Assembly: GCF_000024265.1 (NCBI RefSeq)
Contig: NC_013204.1
Location: 3,399,001-3,463,000, forward strand
Length of the DNA stretch: 64,000 bases
Direction of reading: 5' to 3'
DNA from: Eggerthella lenta DSM 2243
GTDB taxonomy: Bacteria; Actinomycetota; Coriobacteriia; Coriobacteriales; Eggerthellaceae
The position numbers were made by a program, and so were the translations under genes. The notes below the pieces were generated by a model that was not told the origin of the DNA, searched no databases, and saw only the letters and a list, made by a program, of their open reading frames with translations. Below, in pieces: positions 1 through 8,466 of the stretch. The first letter of the stretch is position 1, and each line of letters starts with the position of its first letter.

Positions 1-1
1 G

Positions 2-733
2 CTGCCGCTGCCCCAGCACGACGGCAAGCTGGACGCCGACGAGGTAAGAGCGCTGTGCGAGGCGTACTGGGGCGACGAGAACCGCGAGCACATCGTGGCA
101 CCGGGCGCCGTGTACATCTCGCACCCCACCGAGTACGGCACCGTGTACTCGCTGGCCGAGCTGGAGGCGTTGGCGCAGGTGTGCCGCGACTTCGACATGA
201 GGCTGTTCATGGACGGGGCGCGCCTGGGCTACGGCCTGGCCGCCGTGGGCGCCGACGTCACGCTGGCCGACATCGCACGCTTGTGCGACGCGTTCTACAT
301 CGGCGGCACGAAGGTGGGCGCGTTCTGCGGCGAGGCCGTGGTGTTCACGAAGCCGGGGCTGGACGACCACTTCTTCACGCTCATGAAGAAGCGCGGGGCG
401 CTGCTGGCGAAGGGCCGCTTTCTGGGTTTGCAGTTCGACGTGCTGTTCGACCAGGAGGACGGCGAGCTGCGCTACCAGCGCATCGGGCGTCACGCCGTCG
501 AGCTGGCGCAGCGCATCGCCGAGGGCTTCCGCGCGAAGGGCTACGAGCTGGCCATCGACTCGCCGACGAACCAGCAGTTCGTGGTGCTGGATGACGAAAC
601 GAAGGCGCGCCTGGCCGAACATGCGTCGTTCGGTTTCTGGGAGCGCACGCCCGACGGCCGCACCGTCGTGCGCTTCGCCACCAGCTGGGCGACGCGCCCC
701 GAAAGCGTGGACGAGCTGCTGGCGCTGCTGTAG
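2..733 (+). CDS. ltaE: Low-specificity L-threonine aldolase, 5'-truncated by window edge
   Basis: The reading frame is open from base 2, so the gene begins outside the window; the GTG at 95 is internal. The protein is a PLP-dependent fold-type I enzyme of the beta-eliminating lyase/threonine aldolase family, which cleaves L-threonine or L-allo-threonine to glycine and acetaldehyde. Visible motifs are the FMDGARLGYGLA segment (aspartate that contacts the PLP nitrogen) and YIGGTKVGAFCGEAV, where the lysine is the expected Schiff-base residue. The C-terminal small domain runs to the TAG at 731. The family usually has about 340 residues, so roughly the first 100 are missing. Exact substrate preference cannot be read from sequence. 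Confidence 0.85.
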   Translation: MPLPQHDGKLDADEVRALCEAYWGDENREHIVAPGAVYISHPTEYGTVYSLAELEALAQVCRDFDMRLFMDGARLGYGLAAVGADVTLADIARLCDAFYIGGTKVGAFCGEAVVFTKPGLDDHFFTLMKKRGALLAKGRFLGLQFDVLFDQEDGELRYQRIGRHAVELAQRIAEGFRAKGYELAIDSPTNQQFVVLDDETKARLAEHASFGFWERTPDGRTVVRFATSWATRPESVDELLALL

Positions 734-740
734 AGCCGCT

Positions 741-862
741 TGTCATCCTGAGCGGAGCGCCGCCAGGCGCAGAGTCGAAGGATCCGCAGCGGCGTTAGCA
801 GGAAAGCTTCCAGCTGGCACCGCACGGGATCCTTCGACTCGCTTCGCTCGCTCAGGATGACA
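741..862. repeat. Large imperfect palindrome between convergent genes
   Basis: Two nested perfect arms are seen: TGTCATCCTGAGCG at 741-754 pairs with CGCTCAGGATGACA at 849-862, and GAGTCGAAGGATCC at 772-785 pairs with GGATCCTTCGACTC at 827-840. The element fills the gap between two convergent genes and could fold into a long cruciform or RNA hairpin acting as a bidirectional terminator. From general knowledge, the TCATCCTGAGCG...TCGAAGGATC type recurs as an intergenic palindrome in many bacterial genomes; that origin is inferred, not tested here. Confidence 0.75.
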
Positions 863-871
863 ATCTAGGCG

Positions 872-1783
872 CTACGGCTGCGGCACGAGCGGCGGGAACT
901 GAGGCAGCTTCGGGGTTCCCATGCGCAGGCTCAGCTGCACCTCGCAGGGCTTGCAGGCCTGGCTCAGCTCCACGTCGCTTTGCACCGACATGTACATATA
1001 CGTATCGATAGCATCCCAACCCGTGATGTGCATGAGCAGGCGCTGCATCTCCTTCGAGACGTTCATCAGAGCCTCGTCGAACTCCTGCGCGCTGGCGTTC
1101 ACGTACCACTTGCCGTGCGGGCCGAACGTTTCCAGCACGGGCCAGTTCAGCTCGAAGCCCTTCACCAGCGACACTTTCACCGTGATCTCGGCCGCGATCT
1201 CGATGCCCGTGCCGCACAGCTCGGCATCGCCCATGGTGGCGTGCACGTCGCCCATTTGCAGCAGCGCGCCCGGCACGCGCACGGGGAAGTACATACGCGT
1301 TCCCTTCGTGATCAGCTTGTTGTCCAGGTTGCCGCCGTGCGCGCCCACGAAGCCGTCGATGACGTCCTCGCCGTCAGGCGCGGTGCCGATGACGCCGATC
1401 ATCGGATCGATGGGGAACTTCACGCCGTTGAAGTCGGCCATGCCGTCCTCGATGGGGATGATCTTGCTGCGGTAATCCGTCGTTTGGTACAGCGGTCCGC
1501 AGTGGTCGTCGGTGGCGATTACGCCGTGGTCGGCCACCTGCACGTCGTAGATGTCCACCACCAGCACGTCGCCCGGCTCGGCGCCCTCGATGTACACGGG
1601 GCCGGCCGCCGGGTTCGTGAACCCGTACGAGAAGTTGAGATCCTTCATGGTGACGTCTTCTGTGGGGATGCGCCCGGCGAAGCAGTCCTGCGTCTTGAAC
1701 AGCAGCACCTCGCCCGGCTGCGCGGTCGCGCACGGCGCGTTGTCCTTGGAAAACGCCAGAACCTGATCGGTGATAACCTGCAT
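872..1783 (-). CDS. Acetamidase/formamidase family protein
   Basis: A 303-residue protein of the FmdA/AmdA family, which hydrolyses short-chain amides such as formamide or acetamide to ammonia and the acid. Family features visible are the early GEVLLFKTQDCF segment, the IEGAEPGDVLVVDIYDV beta-strand stretch, the TDDHCGPLY region, the PIDPMIGVIG and HGGNLDNK blocks (metal and active-site loops), and GDVHATMGDAELCGTGIE near residues 185-200. Length is normal for the family. It stands alone, divergent from the LuxR gene at 1884. Substrate is not determinable; amide-nitrogen release is an inference. Confidence 0.88.
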   Translation of the reverse strand: MQVITDQVLAFSKDNAPCATAQPGEVLLFKTQDCFAGRIPTEDVTMKDLNFSYGFTNPAAGPVYIEGAEPGDVLVVDIYDVQVADHGVIATDDHCGPLYQTTDYRSKIIPIEDGMADFNGVKFPIDPMIGVIGTAPDGEDVIDGFVGAHGGNLDNKLITKGTRMYFPVRVPGALLQMGDVHATMGDAELCGTGIEIAAEITVKVSLVKGFELNWPVLETFGPHGKWYVNASAQEFDEALMNVSKEMQRLLMHITGWDAIDTYMYMSVQSDVELSQACKPCEVQLSLRMGTPKLPQFPPLVPQP

Positions 1784-1870
1784 GAAGCCCTCCTCGTCGA
1801 AATCGATGATACGATCAGTATATTCCTTTGTCGTCGTCTCGTGCCATCCCTAACCAAGAGAGCTATCCAG

Positions 1871-1883
1871 TATACTTGCGTGC
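1871..1883 (+). promoter_or_regulatory. -10 element immediately before the luxR-type start (near-leaderless)
   Basis: TATACT at 1871-1876 lies only 7 nt before the ATG at 1884. With normal -10 spacing, transcription would start 1-2 nt before the start codon, and no Shine-Dalgarno sequence is visible. No good -35 hexamer is seen. Confidence 0.4.
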
Positions 1884-3272
1884 ATGAATGGAGCATTGGA
1901 CATACTCAAAGTGCGGATATGGTGCGCAGTGGGGTTCACCAGCTATTGGGCCTGGCTGTTCCTCTTGCTTATCGCCCAGGTGTTCGGAGCACCACAGCAA
2001 ACACCCATAGGAAACGTATGGCTTTGGTGCACCGTCGCCCATATCGCATCCTTGATCCTTCTGGGCTTGTTGGCTCCACGGCTCTCGCCGTATTGCAACA
2101 ACGCAGTCGTCACCGCAAGCTCCCCGGCAATCATGGCCGGAGGAACGGGGCTGCTGCTCGCAGGCATCACCGCGAATTCCACGATCTCGATCCTGCTCGC
2201 GCTCATCTTCGTAGGCATAGGGACCGCCGGCATGGTACTGTGCTGGGGCGAGGTGCTTGCGGCACTGAGCTTTAAAGGAGAGCAGCGTGCGCTGATACTC
2301 TCCTGCATGATGGCGAGCATTCTCGTCTATCTGGCATTCTCCTTTCTGCCCACCGAGGCTCTCTATGGCTTCCTGTTCCTCATGCCGGCCATCGCCGCTG
2401 TTCCTCTACAAATGTGCATACGCACGCTCGACCTTCATCGGAGCATAGAAGAAGACCGTTCAGAACAACCCGAGAAGCTGACCTCGAGATTTGTGTTGTT
2501 CTGCCTGATATATTCAGTGCCGCTCGGATTCTTTCAAGTGAGGTACACCGTGGATGGCGGCCTGGGCGCTTGGGTTCCCGTGCTGGTTCCTTCGCTTTTG
2601 GTTCTTGCCGCCATTGGCATAGTCGACCATATCTTTGAACGACAGCGAGGCTCCAACTTCCTGCCAGCCATCGTCATACCCGGCGCCATTGCGGGCCTAT
2701 TTATGCTGGCAGCTTTCAACGACAACGATGCCCGACCTGCCGGTGTTCTCATTTTCTCAGCTCAGCAACTGCTCACGGTAATGCTGTACGCGCGGTTCGC
2801 TTTCATGGCCAGTCGCAAGAAGAACAACCCGGCGACCGTCTTCGCACTGGGCGTTGGCGCAACGGACGCGGGCTTTGTTCTAGGCATGCTCGCCGGAGAA
2901 TCACCAACCGTAAGCGCATGGCCGCTGGATCTGACCTTAGGTATAGCTTATATTGTCGTGCTCGGAGGCTTTTTGGCAACCGGCGTTTTCCAGCGCAAAG
3001 ACATCGGCTCCGAAGATAATGCACAATTCGCTACGGCTATCGATTCGCGCAACGACCTCAAACGCGAACTGGAAGCAATATCCGCAAAGTACGGTTTGAC
3101 CGCCCGGGAAGAGGAAGTGCTCGGACAGCTGCTTCACGGAAAGAGCGCTTCCGCGGTTGCCGCAGATCTGTTTCTGTCTAAGAACACCGTGCGCTCCCAC
3201 ATCGCACATCTTTACCAGAAGATGGACGTCCACACGCGCGACGAGCTGATCGAACTTATCGACGCACAATAA
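1884..3272 (+). CDS. LuxR-family regulator with polytopic membrane N-terminus
   Basis: A 462-residue protein. Residues 1 to about 390 form about a dozen hydrophobic helices resembling an MFS-like membrane domain; the C-terminal 65 residues are a LuxR/GerE helix-turn-helix (LTAREEEVLGQLLHGKSA, then the recognition helix in FLSKNTVRSHIAHLYQK). Membrane-embedded LuxR regulators of this layout are numerous in Eggerthellaceae and commonly sit beside flavin reductase genes, as here (flavoprotein at 3486). The likely role is membrane sensing of a compound and control of the neighbouring reductase; ligand unknown. The start is the ATG 7 nt after a TATACT box. Confidence 0.85.
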   Translation: MNGALDILKVRIWCAVGFTSYWAWLFLLLIAQVFGAPQQTPIGNVWLWCTVAHIASLILLGLLAPRLSPYCNNAVVTASSPAIMAGGTGLLLAGITANSTISILLALIFVGIGTAGMVLCWGEVLAALSFKGEQRALILSCMMASILVYLAFSFLPTEALYGFLFLMPAIAAVPLQMCIRTLDLHRSIEEDRSEQPEKLTSRFVLFCLIYSVPLGFFQVRYTVDGGLGAWVPVLVPSLLVLAAIGIVDHIFERQRGSNFLPAIVIPGAIAGLFMLAAFNDNDARPAGVLIFSAQQLLTVMLYARFAFMASRKKNNPATVFALGVGATDAGFVLGMLAGESPTVSAWPLDLTLGIAYIVVLGGFLATGVFQRKDIGSEDNAQFATAIDSRNDLKRELEAISAKYGLTAREEEVLGQLLHGKSASAVAADLFLSKNTVRSHIAHLYQKMDVHTRDELIELIDAQ

Positions 3273-3315
3273 CGTTCCTCTTTTCCCAATCTTTGTTTTC
3301 ATCCCTCACCTCCAC

Positions 3316-3348
3316 TATGAGACGTATTCCCAGGTCAATCGTCTCATA
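3316..3348. promoter_or_regulatory. Inverted repeat upstream of flavoprotein gene (possible LuxR operator)
   Basis: TATGAGACG at 3316-3324 and CGTCTCATA at 3340-3348 form a perfect 9-bp dyad with a 15-bp spacer, about 140 bp upstream of the flavoprotein start. It is a reasonable operator candidate for the upstream LuxR-type regulator; this is inference from position and symmetry only. Confidence 0.4.
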
Positions 3349-3485
3349 CACCCCACATGGCATGGAAATCATCCACCCTGCATGAATACAGCATGCCTGC
3401 ATGAGCTTCATCCTCGGATCTGCAGGTGAAGGGGCGGTGGATTCAACGAGTTTCGCGATCCACCGTACTAGCAAAGGAGGACATC

Positions 3486-5024
3486 ATGACGTACGCACTG
3501 GATCGCAGGAAATTCATCGGAGGCGCAAGCGTGCTGGCAGCCGCTGGAATGCTGGGCATAATGGCGGGCTGCTCGCCAAACGGTCAGGCGAGCGCAGCTA
3601 AGGAAGAGGCCAAGCAGCAGTCCGCCCCCGACGAAACGCGCGAGTACGACATCGCCATCGTAGGCGCGGGTGCCGCCGGATTGGCAGCCTGCGTGGATGC
3701 GGCGCAGCAGGGCGCAAAGGTCGTCTGCATCGAGCAAAACCCGCAAGCCGGTGGCAACTGCACCGGCGTCGAAGGCTGCTTTGGAATTAATTCAAGCATG
3801 CAGAAGGAGCTGGGAGTCGATGCCGACCCCGGATCGACCATCCGCATGGAGCTGCAGGCATCCCAGCTGAAAGCAAGCGGCCCGGGATACGTTGACATGG
3901 TGCATGCTTCGGGAGAGAACATCGACTGGCTCGTCGAGAATGGAGTCAAGTTCGGAGGCGTGGACGCCGACAAGGGCGATCTTATGGTATTCCATCGCTT
4001 CGAGACCGGCTCGGGGCAGGACAGCTACGTGGTGCCTATGGCAGCGAAAGCGGAGGAGCTGGGAGTCGAGTTCATGTACGGATCCAAGGCTCGAAGCCTC
4101 GTTTACGAAGAGGGCGGGCCGGTTACCGGCGTCATCGTCGAAGCAGATAAGTCGGTTATCCAAATCAACGCAAAAGCGGTCATGCTGGCAACGGGCGGCT
4201 TTGCCGACAACGAGGAGTTCATGGCCGAAGCAGGACTTGACGAGACCAAGCGCAAGCAGGGCGGCGTTCCCGGGCACGACGGATCAGGCCACATCATGGC
4301 GGTCGAGGCCGGCGCGAAAAGCTGCCGCGACCATGCCGCTTTCCTGGTAGCCGACTTCGTGCAAGGGCTTCCAGGTTACTACGAAGATGGCAAATGGTGC
4401 TTCATGATCGGTGTCGCAGCACCCTACGCTCTATGGATCAACGAGAACGGCGAGCGCTTCATCAATGAGGATTGCCCGGCCACGAACATCATGCTCATGT
4501 TCGTGCCGTGCCTCCGAAACAAGAGCACGCACGTGGTGATGGATTCAGCCATGCTGGAGCAGTACATGGCAGGTGACGATGAAACGCAAAAGCAGCTCGA
4601 CCAGGGAATTAAGAGCGGCGAGATCGTGAAAGCCGATACCCTTGAGGAGCTGGCGAAGGCGGCGGGCTTCGATGCGAAAACGTTCGCTTCGACGGTTGAA
4701 GAGTACAACGGCTTCTCCGAAGCAGGATCCGATCACAACTATGGCAAAGACCCCTCGATGCTGATGCCCCTTGCACAGGCCCCGTTCTACGCAATCCGCA
4801 TCGTTGGCGAAGTCAACACATCTATTGGCTCCATCAGCACCGACCGCACGTTCCACGCCGTCGACTCAAACGACGAGCCTATTGAAGGCCTGTACGTTAT
4901 CGGCGTCGAAGGCGCCATGCTATGGAGCGACGTATACACCATCAACGTCTCCGGCGGATGCAACGCCAACAACGTCAACTCGGCACGTACTGCAGTTCGA
5001 AACGCAGTGGAGACGTTGCTCTAA
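3486..5024 (+). CDS. Tat-exported FAD-dependent fumarate-reductase-like flavoprotein
   Basis: A 512-residue protein of the FAD_binding_2 (flavocytochrome c / urocanate reductase-like) family. The start at 3486 is set by a strong AAAGGAGG 5 nt upstream; a longer in-frame start exists but would place that RBS inside the gene. The N-terminus DRRKFIGGAS is a twin-arginine signal followed by a hydrophobic stretch and MAGC, a plausible lipobox, so a cell-surface lipoprotein is likely. The Rossmann motif VGAGAAGLAA begins near residue 58; the C-terminal FAD contact region is near GGCNANNVNSAR. There is no haem-binding domain. Probable role: reduction of an organic electron acceptor in anaerobic respiration; substrate unknown. 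Controlled, I infer, by the LuxR protein upstream. Confidence 0.85.
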   Translation: MTYALDRRKFIGGASVLAAAGMLGIMAGCSPNGQASAAKEEAKQQSAPDETREYDIAIVGAGAAGLAACVDAAQQGAKVVCIEQNPQAGGNCTGVEGCFGINSSMQKELGVDADPGSTIRMELQASQLKASGPGYVDMVHASGENIDWLVENGVKFGGVDADKGDLMVFHRFETGSGQDSYVVPMAAKAEELGVEFMYGSKARSLVYEEGGPVTGVIVEADKSVIQINAKAVMLATGGFADNEEFMAEAGLDETKRKQGGVPGHDGSGHIMAVEAGAKSCRDHAAFLVADFVQGLPGYYEDGKWCFMIGVAAPYALWINENGERFINEDCPATNIMLMFVPCLRNKSTHVVMDSAMLEQYMAGDDETQKQLDQGIKSGEIVKADTLEELAKAAGFDAKTFASTVEEYNGFSEAGSDHNYGKDPSMLMPLAQAPFYAIRIVGEVNTSIGSISTDRTFHAVDSNDEPIEGLYVIGVEGAMLWSDVYTINVSGGCNANNVNSARTAVRNAVETLL

Positions 5025-5058
5025 GCCAGCTTGCAGAACAAGCTCGGACCGATCGCGC

Positions 5059-5094
5059 AAAGCCCTTGCCGCTTCCCTCCCCGGCAAGGGCTTT
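5059..5094. terminator. Bidirectional hairpin between convergent genes
   Basis: AAAGCCCTTGCC at 5059-5070 pairs with GGCAAGGGCTTT at 5083-5094 (12-bp perfect stem, 12-nt loop). It separates the convergent flavoprotein and symporter genes, and the A/T ends provide U tracts in both directions. Confidence 0.75.
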
Positions 5095-5102
5095 CGCGAA
5101 CC

Positions 5103-6557
5103 CTACGCCATCCCCAGCCACGTGGCGAACTTCGGCACGTAGCCCATGACGAATATGATGATGATAAGCGCTGGGATGCCGAACTTCAGCCACACGCGCG
5201 ACCACGCCGGGAACCGCATGCCCTTGCCCGTGTCGGCCTCGGCCAGGAAGTTGTCCCAGCCCCAGCCGCCCTTCGTCACGCAGAACAGCACGTAGAACAA
5301 GCTGCCCAGCGGCAGCAGGTTGTTCGACACGATGAAGTCCTCGATGGACTGGATGTCGCCGATGGCCGGAACCTGCACGCCCGCCAGCACGTTGAACCCA
5401 AGGGCGCACGGCAGGCTGAGCACCGTCACGATGATGGCCGTGCGGGCGACCGCCGTCTTGCGCGTCCAATTCCATTTGTCCATCGACCAGCTGATGAGGT
5501 TCTCGAACACCGCGATGATGGTGGACAGCGCGGCGAAGCTCATGAACACGAAGAACAGCGCGCCCCACAGCTGCCCGAGCGGCATCTGGTTGAACACGCT
5601 GGGCAGCGTGACGAACACGAGTCCCGGACCGCTGCCCGGTTCCACTGCGAACGCGAAGCACGCCGGGAAGATGATGAGACCCGCCACAAGCGCCACCGCG
5701 GTGTCCAAACCGCAGATGCGCAGCGCCTCGCCGGTGAGCGAGCGCTCCTTGCCGATGTAGCTGCCGAAGATTTCCATGGCCGAAATGCCCAGCGACAGGG
5801 TGAAGAACGCTTGGCCCATGGCCACGTACACCGCGTCGCCGAACGTGGCCCATTGCTCAACCGTCGTCGCGCCCGCGAACAGCTTGCCGAAGTCGGGAAC
5901 GAGGTAGAACTTGAGGCCTTCCAGGCCGCCCGGCAGCGTGACCGCGCGCACCACGAGCACGGCCATGATGGCCAGCAGGCAGATCATCATCACCTTCGTG
6001 ATGCGCTCGACGCCCTTCTGCAACCCCAGGCTGCACACGAGGAAACCCAGCACGATGACCACGAGCATCCAACCCACCAGCTCGGTGGGGTTCGCCAGCA
6101 TGTCGTTGAACACGGCGCCGACGCCCGCGCTGTCCAGGCCGTTGAACGCACCCGTGCCCATCTTCACCACGAACGACAGCATCCAGCCGCCCACCGTGGT
6201 GTAGAACATCATGAGCACCATGCAGCCGATGTAGCCCCACCACGAAAACCAGTGCCACTTGCGCGACGGCTGCAGCGTGTCGAACGCCACCGCCGAGCTC
6301 TTCTGGCTGGCACGGCCCACGGCGAACTCCATCACCATGACGGGCAGGCCCAGGATGACGAGGAACACGAGGTACATCAGCACAAACGCCGCGCCGCCGT
6401 ACTCGCCCGTGATGTAGGGGAAGCGCCACACGTTGCCCAAACCGATGGCGCACCCCGCGGAAATCAAGATGAAGCCCAAACGCGAGCCGAACCGTTCGCG
6501 CTTGGCGACGCCCGCTCCGGCCTCGTTCGCCGCGCCGACCCCCTTGCCGTTGCTCAT
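5103..6557 (-). CDS. Sodium-dependent neurotransmitter-symporter-family (NSS) transporter
   Basis: A 484-residue integral membrane protein of the NSS/SNF family, bacterial relatives of LeuT and TnaT that carry amino acids or amines with Na+. The signature near residue 32 (ISAGCAIGLGNVWRFPY) is the unwound TM1 segment that binds Na+ and substrate; the SFAALSTIIAVFENLISW block corresponds to TM8. About 11-12 helices are visible and length is normal for bacterial members. It is transcribed alone. The substrate may be an amino acid or aromatic amine; no specificity can be read. Confidence 0.9.
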   Translation of the reverse strand: MSNGKGVGAANEAGAGVAKRERFGSRLGFILISAGCAIGLGNVWRFPYITGEYGGAAFVLMYLVFLVILGLPVMVMEFAVGRASQKSSAVAFDTLQPSRKWHWFSWWGYIGCMVLMMFYTTVGGWMLSFVVKMGTGAFNGLDSAGVGAVFNDMLANPTELVGWMLVVIVLGFLVCSLGLQKGVERITKVMMICLLAIMAVLVVRAVTLPGGLEGLKFYLVPDFGKLFAGATTVEQWATFGDAVYVAMGQAFFTLSLGISAMEIFGSYIGKERSLTGEALRICGLDTAVALVAGLIIFPACFAFAVEPGSGPGLVFVTLPSVFNQMPLGQLWGALFFVFMSFAALSTIIAVFENLISWSMDKWNWTRKTAVARTAIIVTVLSLPCALGFNVLAGVQVPAIGDIQSIEDFIVSNNLLPLGSLFYVLFCVTKGGWGWDNFLAEADTGKGMRFPAWSRVWLKFGIPALIIIIFVMGYVPKFATWLGMA

Positions 6558-6608
6558 ACCATACCTCTCCCGATGACTCTTGTACGAAATTGCCCGTAAA
6601 AAAAGCGT

Positions 6609-6632
6609 TACGATTGTAGCGTAAGAATCGTA
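6609..6632. promoter_or_regulatory. Inverted repeat in the symporter/luxR intergenic region
   Basis: TACGATT at 6609-6615 and AATCGTA at 6626-6632 form a 7-bp dyad with a 10-bp spacer in the 226-bp region between the divergent symporter and LuxR genes. It is a candidate operator for either side; low certainty. Confidence 0.3.
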
Positions 6633-6783
6633 GGGATGAGGCTTTGACCGCTATTTCGCAGCGTTTCGAACGATGCTGCTGTCCCGATACGCTCTGCACG
6701 CGCTTACGATGATGCCGCGCGAAACCCGTCGCGGGCGCATTATAATGATGCGACGCAGCCTCGGGGGTCACGACGGAGGAGAT

Positions 6784-8262
6784 ATGGGGAACACCGACAA
6801 GCAGCATGGCGCAGGGCAGCTCGGTTCCGACCGACGCTACCTTGTCGCCGTCATAGGCTTCACGTGCCTGTACGCCGTGTGCGTGTCGTTCTTCTATTCC
6901 AGCTGGCTGGTCGGACGGCCGGGCTTTGCGCCCACGGCGTTCGACAACGTGCTGAACCCCTCCATCCTTGCCGCTTCGCTGCTGTTCTCGCTGCTCGTGC
7001 GTTCGAAACTGCCCCTCGGCCGCACGGCATACCTTGCGGCGGGCTACGCCGGGTTCGCGCTGGCGTTGGGCGGCACGTTCTTCGCCGCGACGACTTCGCT
7101 CGACCCTGCCGTCGTCACCGCTTCGGCGATAGCGGCCGGCATCGGCATGGGACTGGTCATGCCCTTCTACTTCGAGACGTTCGCACGCTACTCGTCGCGC
7201 CGCATCGCCATCGCGTTCGGCATCATGTCGCTGGGCGGCATGGCGGCGAACATGTTGCTGGGGTTCGCGCCCGACGCCGCTTCGCTGGCAACGTACACGG
7301 TGCTGCTCGGCGCCTCGGCGCTGTGCCTGGGCTTCGCGCACCGTGCGGAAGCCGATGGAAGCGAACGCCGCGATCCCCCGTCGCATGCCCGCGGCGCGCT
7401 CTCGAAGCACGATTTCCTCAACGTGTTCCTCGTATCGGGCGTGTGCACGTTCGCGCTGTCCATCGTGTACGGCATCCTCGATACCGCGGCAACGGGCACC
7501 AGCGCCTCGCCCGCCGCGTCGATCCTCATCTCCCAGTTCGGAGGCATCGCGGCGGCCGCAGTGTTCCTCGCGTACTTCGGAACCCGTTCGAAGCCGAACC
7601 CGTCCATGCTGTTCAACGTGGTGTTCGGCATCCTAGCTACCGGCATCCTGTTCCTGCCGTTTTTGTCGAACGACTACGCCGTGTCGCTGAACATCCTGGC
7701 AGCCGCCGGATGGAAGCTCGTCATGCTGGCGCTGTTCTACCTCGTGGTCACCACCTACGCGCACTGCCGCACGAAGCTGCTCGTGGGCATCTCGCTGGCG
7801 TACGCGCTGCCGCGCTTCGGCCTGTTCGTGGGGCAGAACGTGGCGCAGCTGCTGGGCGTGGGCAGCACGGCCGATTTCGTGCGCACCACGGCGGTGGCGT
7901 TCTTCTTGCTGTACCTCATCCTCATGGTCATCTGGATGGTGAACTCGCACGAGCGCAAGCGCGCCGAATCGCAGGCGCGCGCGGCGGACGAGCTGCTTGG
8001 GCGTTTCGCGCAGGAGCAGGAGAGCGTGCGCAAGCTGCGCTGCGACGCGCTGGCCGACGACCACGGGTTGACGAACCGCGAGAAGGACATCCTGTACCTG
8101 CTTGCCCAAGGGCGCGACCTCGCGTTCATCTGCGAGACGCTGTTTTTGTCGAAGAACACGGTGAAGAGCTACCAGAAGACCATCTACGCAAAGCTCGACG
8201 TGCACAGCAAGCAGGAGATCATCGACCTCGTGCATGGGAAGCCCGACGGACCTCGCCGTTAA
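6784..8262 (+). CDS. LuxR-family regulator with polytopic membrane N-terminus
   Basis: A 492-residue paralogue in layout of the regulator at 1884: about 12 hydrophobic helices (residues about 15-390), a charged linker (HERKRAESQARAADELL), then a LuxR/GerE DNA-binding domain (LTNREKDILYLLAQGRD, FLSKNTVKSYQKTIYAKL). The ATG at 6784 is preceded by ACGGAGGAGAT; the longer open frame upstream lacks an RBS. It precedes another Tat flavoprotein gene, repeating the regulator-reductase pairing seen at 1884-5024. The inferred role is ligand-responsive control of that gene. Confidence 0.85.
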   Translation: MGNTDKQHGAGQLGSDRRYLVAVIGFTCLYAVCVSFFYSSWLVGRPGFAPTAFDNVLNPSILAASLLFSLLVRSKLPLGRTAYLAAGYAGFALALGGTFFAATTSLDPAVVTASAIAAGIGMGLVMPFYFETFARYSSRRIAIAFGIMSLGGMAANMLLGFAPDAASLATYTVLLGASALCLGFAHRAEADGSERRDPPSHARGALSKHDFLNVFLVSGVCTFALSIVYGILDTAATGTSASPAASILISQFGGIAAAAVFLAYFGTRSKPNPSMLFNVVFGILATGILFLPFLSNDYAVSLNILAAAGWKLVMLALFYLVVTTYAHCRTKLLVGISLAYALPRFGLFVGQNVAQLLGVGSTADFVRTTAVAFFLLYLILMVIWMVNSHERKRAESQARAADELLGRFAQEQESVRKLRCDALADDHGLTNREKDILYLLAQGRDLAFICETLFLSKNTVKSYQKTIYAKLDVHSKQEIIDLVHGKPDGPRR

Positions 8263-8315
8263 AGCAAGCTCATCCTGAAGCTCGCCTTAACGATTCCTCT
8301 CCCATAACCCCTGGT

Positions 8316-8371
8316 CGCGCACCCCACCTCAAGGGGGGTTTCGCAGTTTCCCGCTTCGGGTGGGGTGCGCG
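8316..8371. repeat. 13-bp inverted repeat upstream of flavoprotein
   Basis: CGCGCACCCCACC at 8316-8328 and GGTGGGGTGCGCG at 8359-8371 form a perfect 13-bp dyad with a 30-bp loop, between the LuxR stop and the flavoprotein start. It may be a terminator/attenuator for the regulator or an operator; a CCCTTTTG tail follows at 8373. Function not decided. Confidence 0.5.
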
Positions 8372-8466
8372 CGCCCTTTTGCGTCCGTATGGTTGATTCC
8401 GGCAGATGCGCTTCGGCGCGTCGGGCATGGGAATCGCGAAGGATCGCAAAACAGAGGAGGCTGAGC

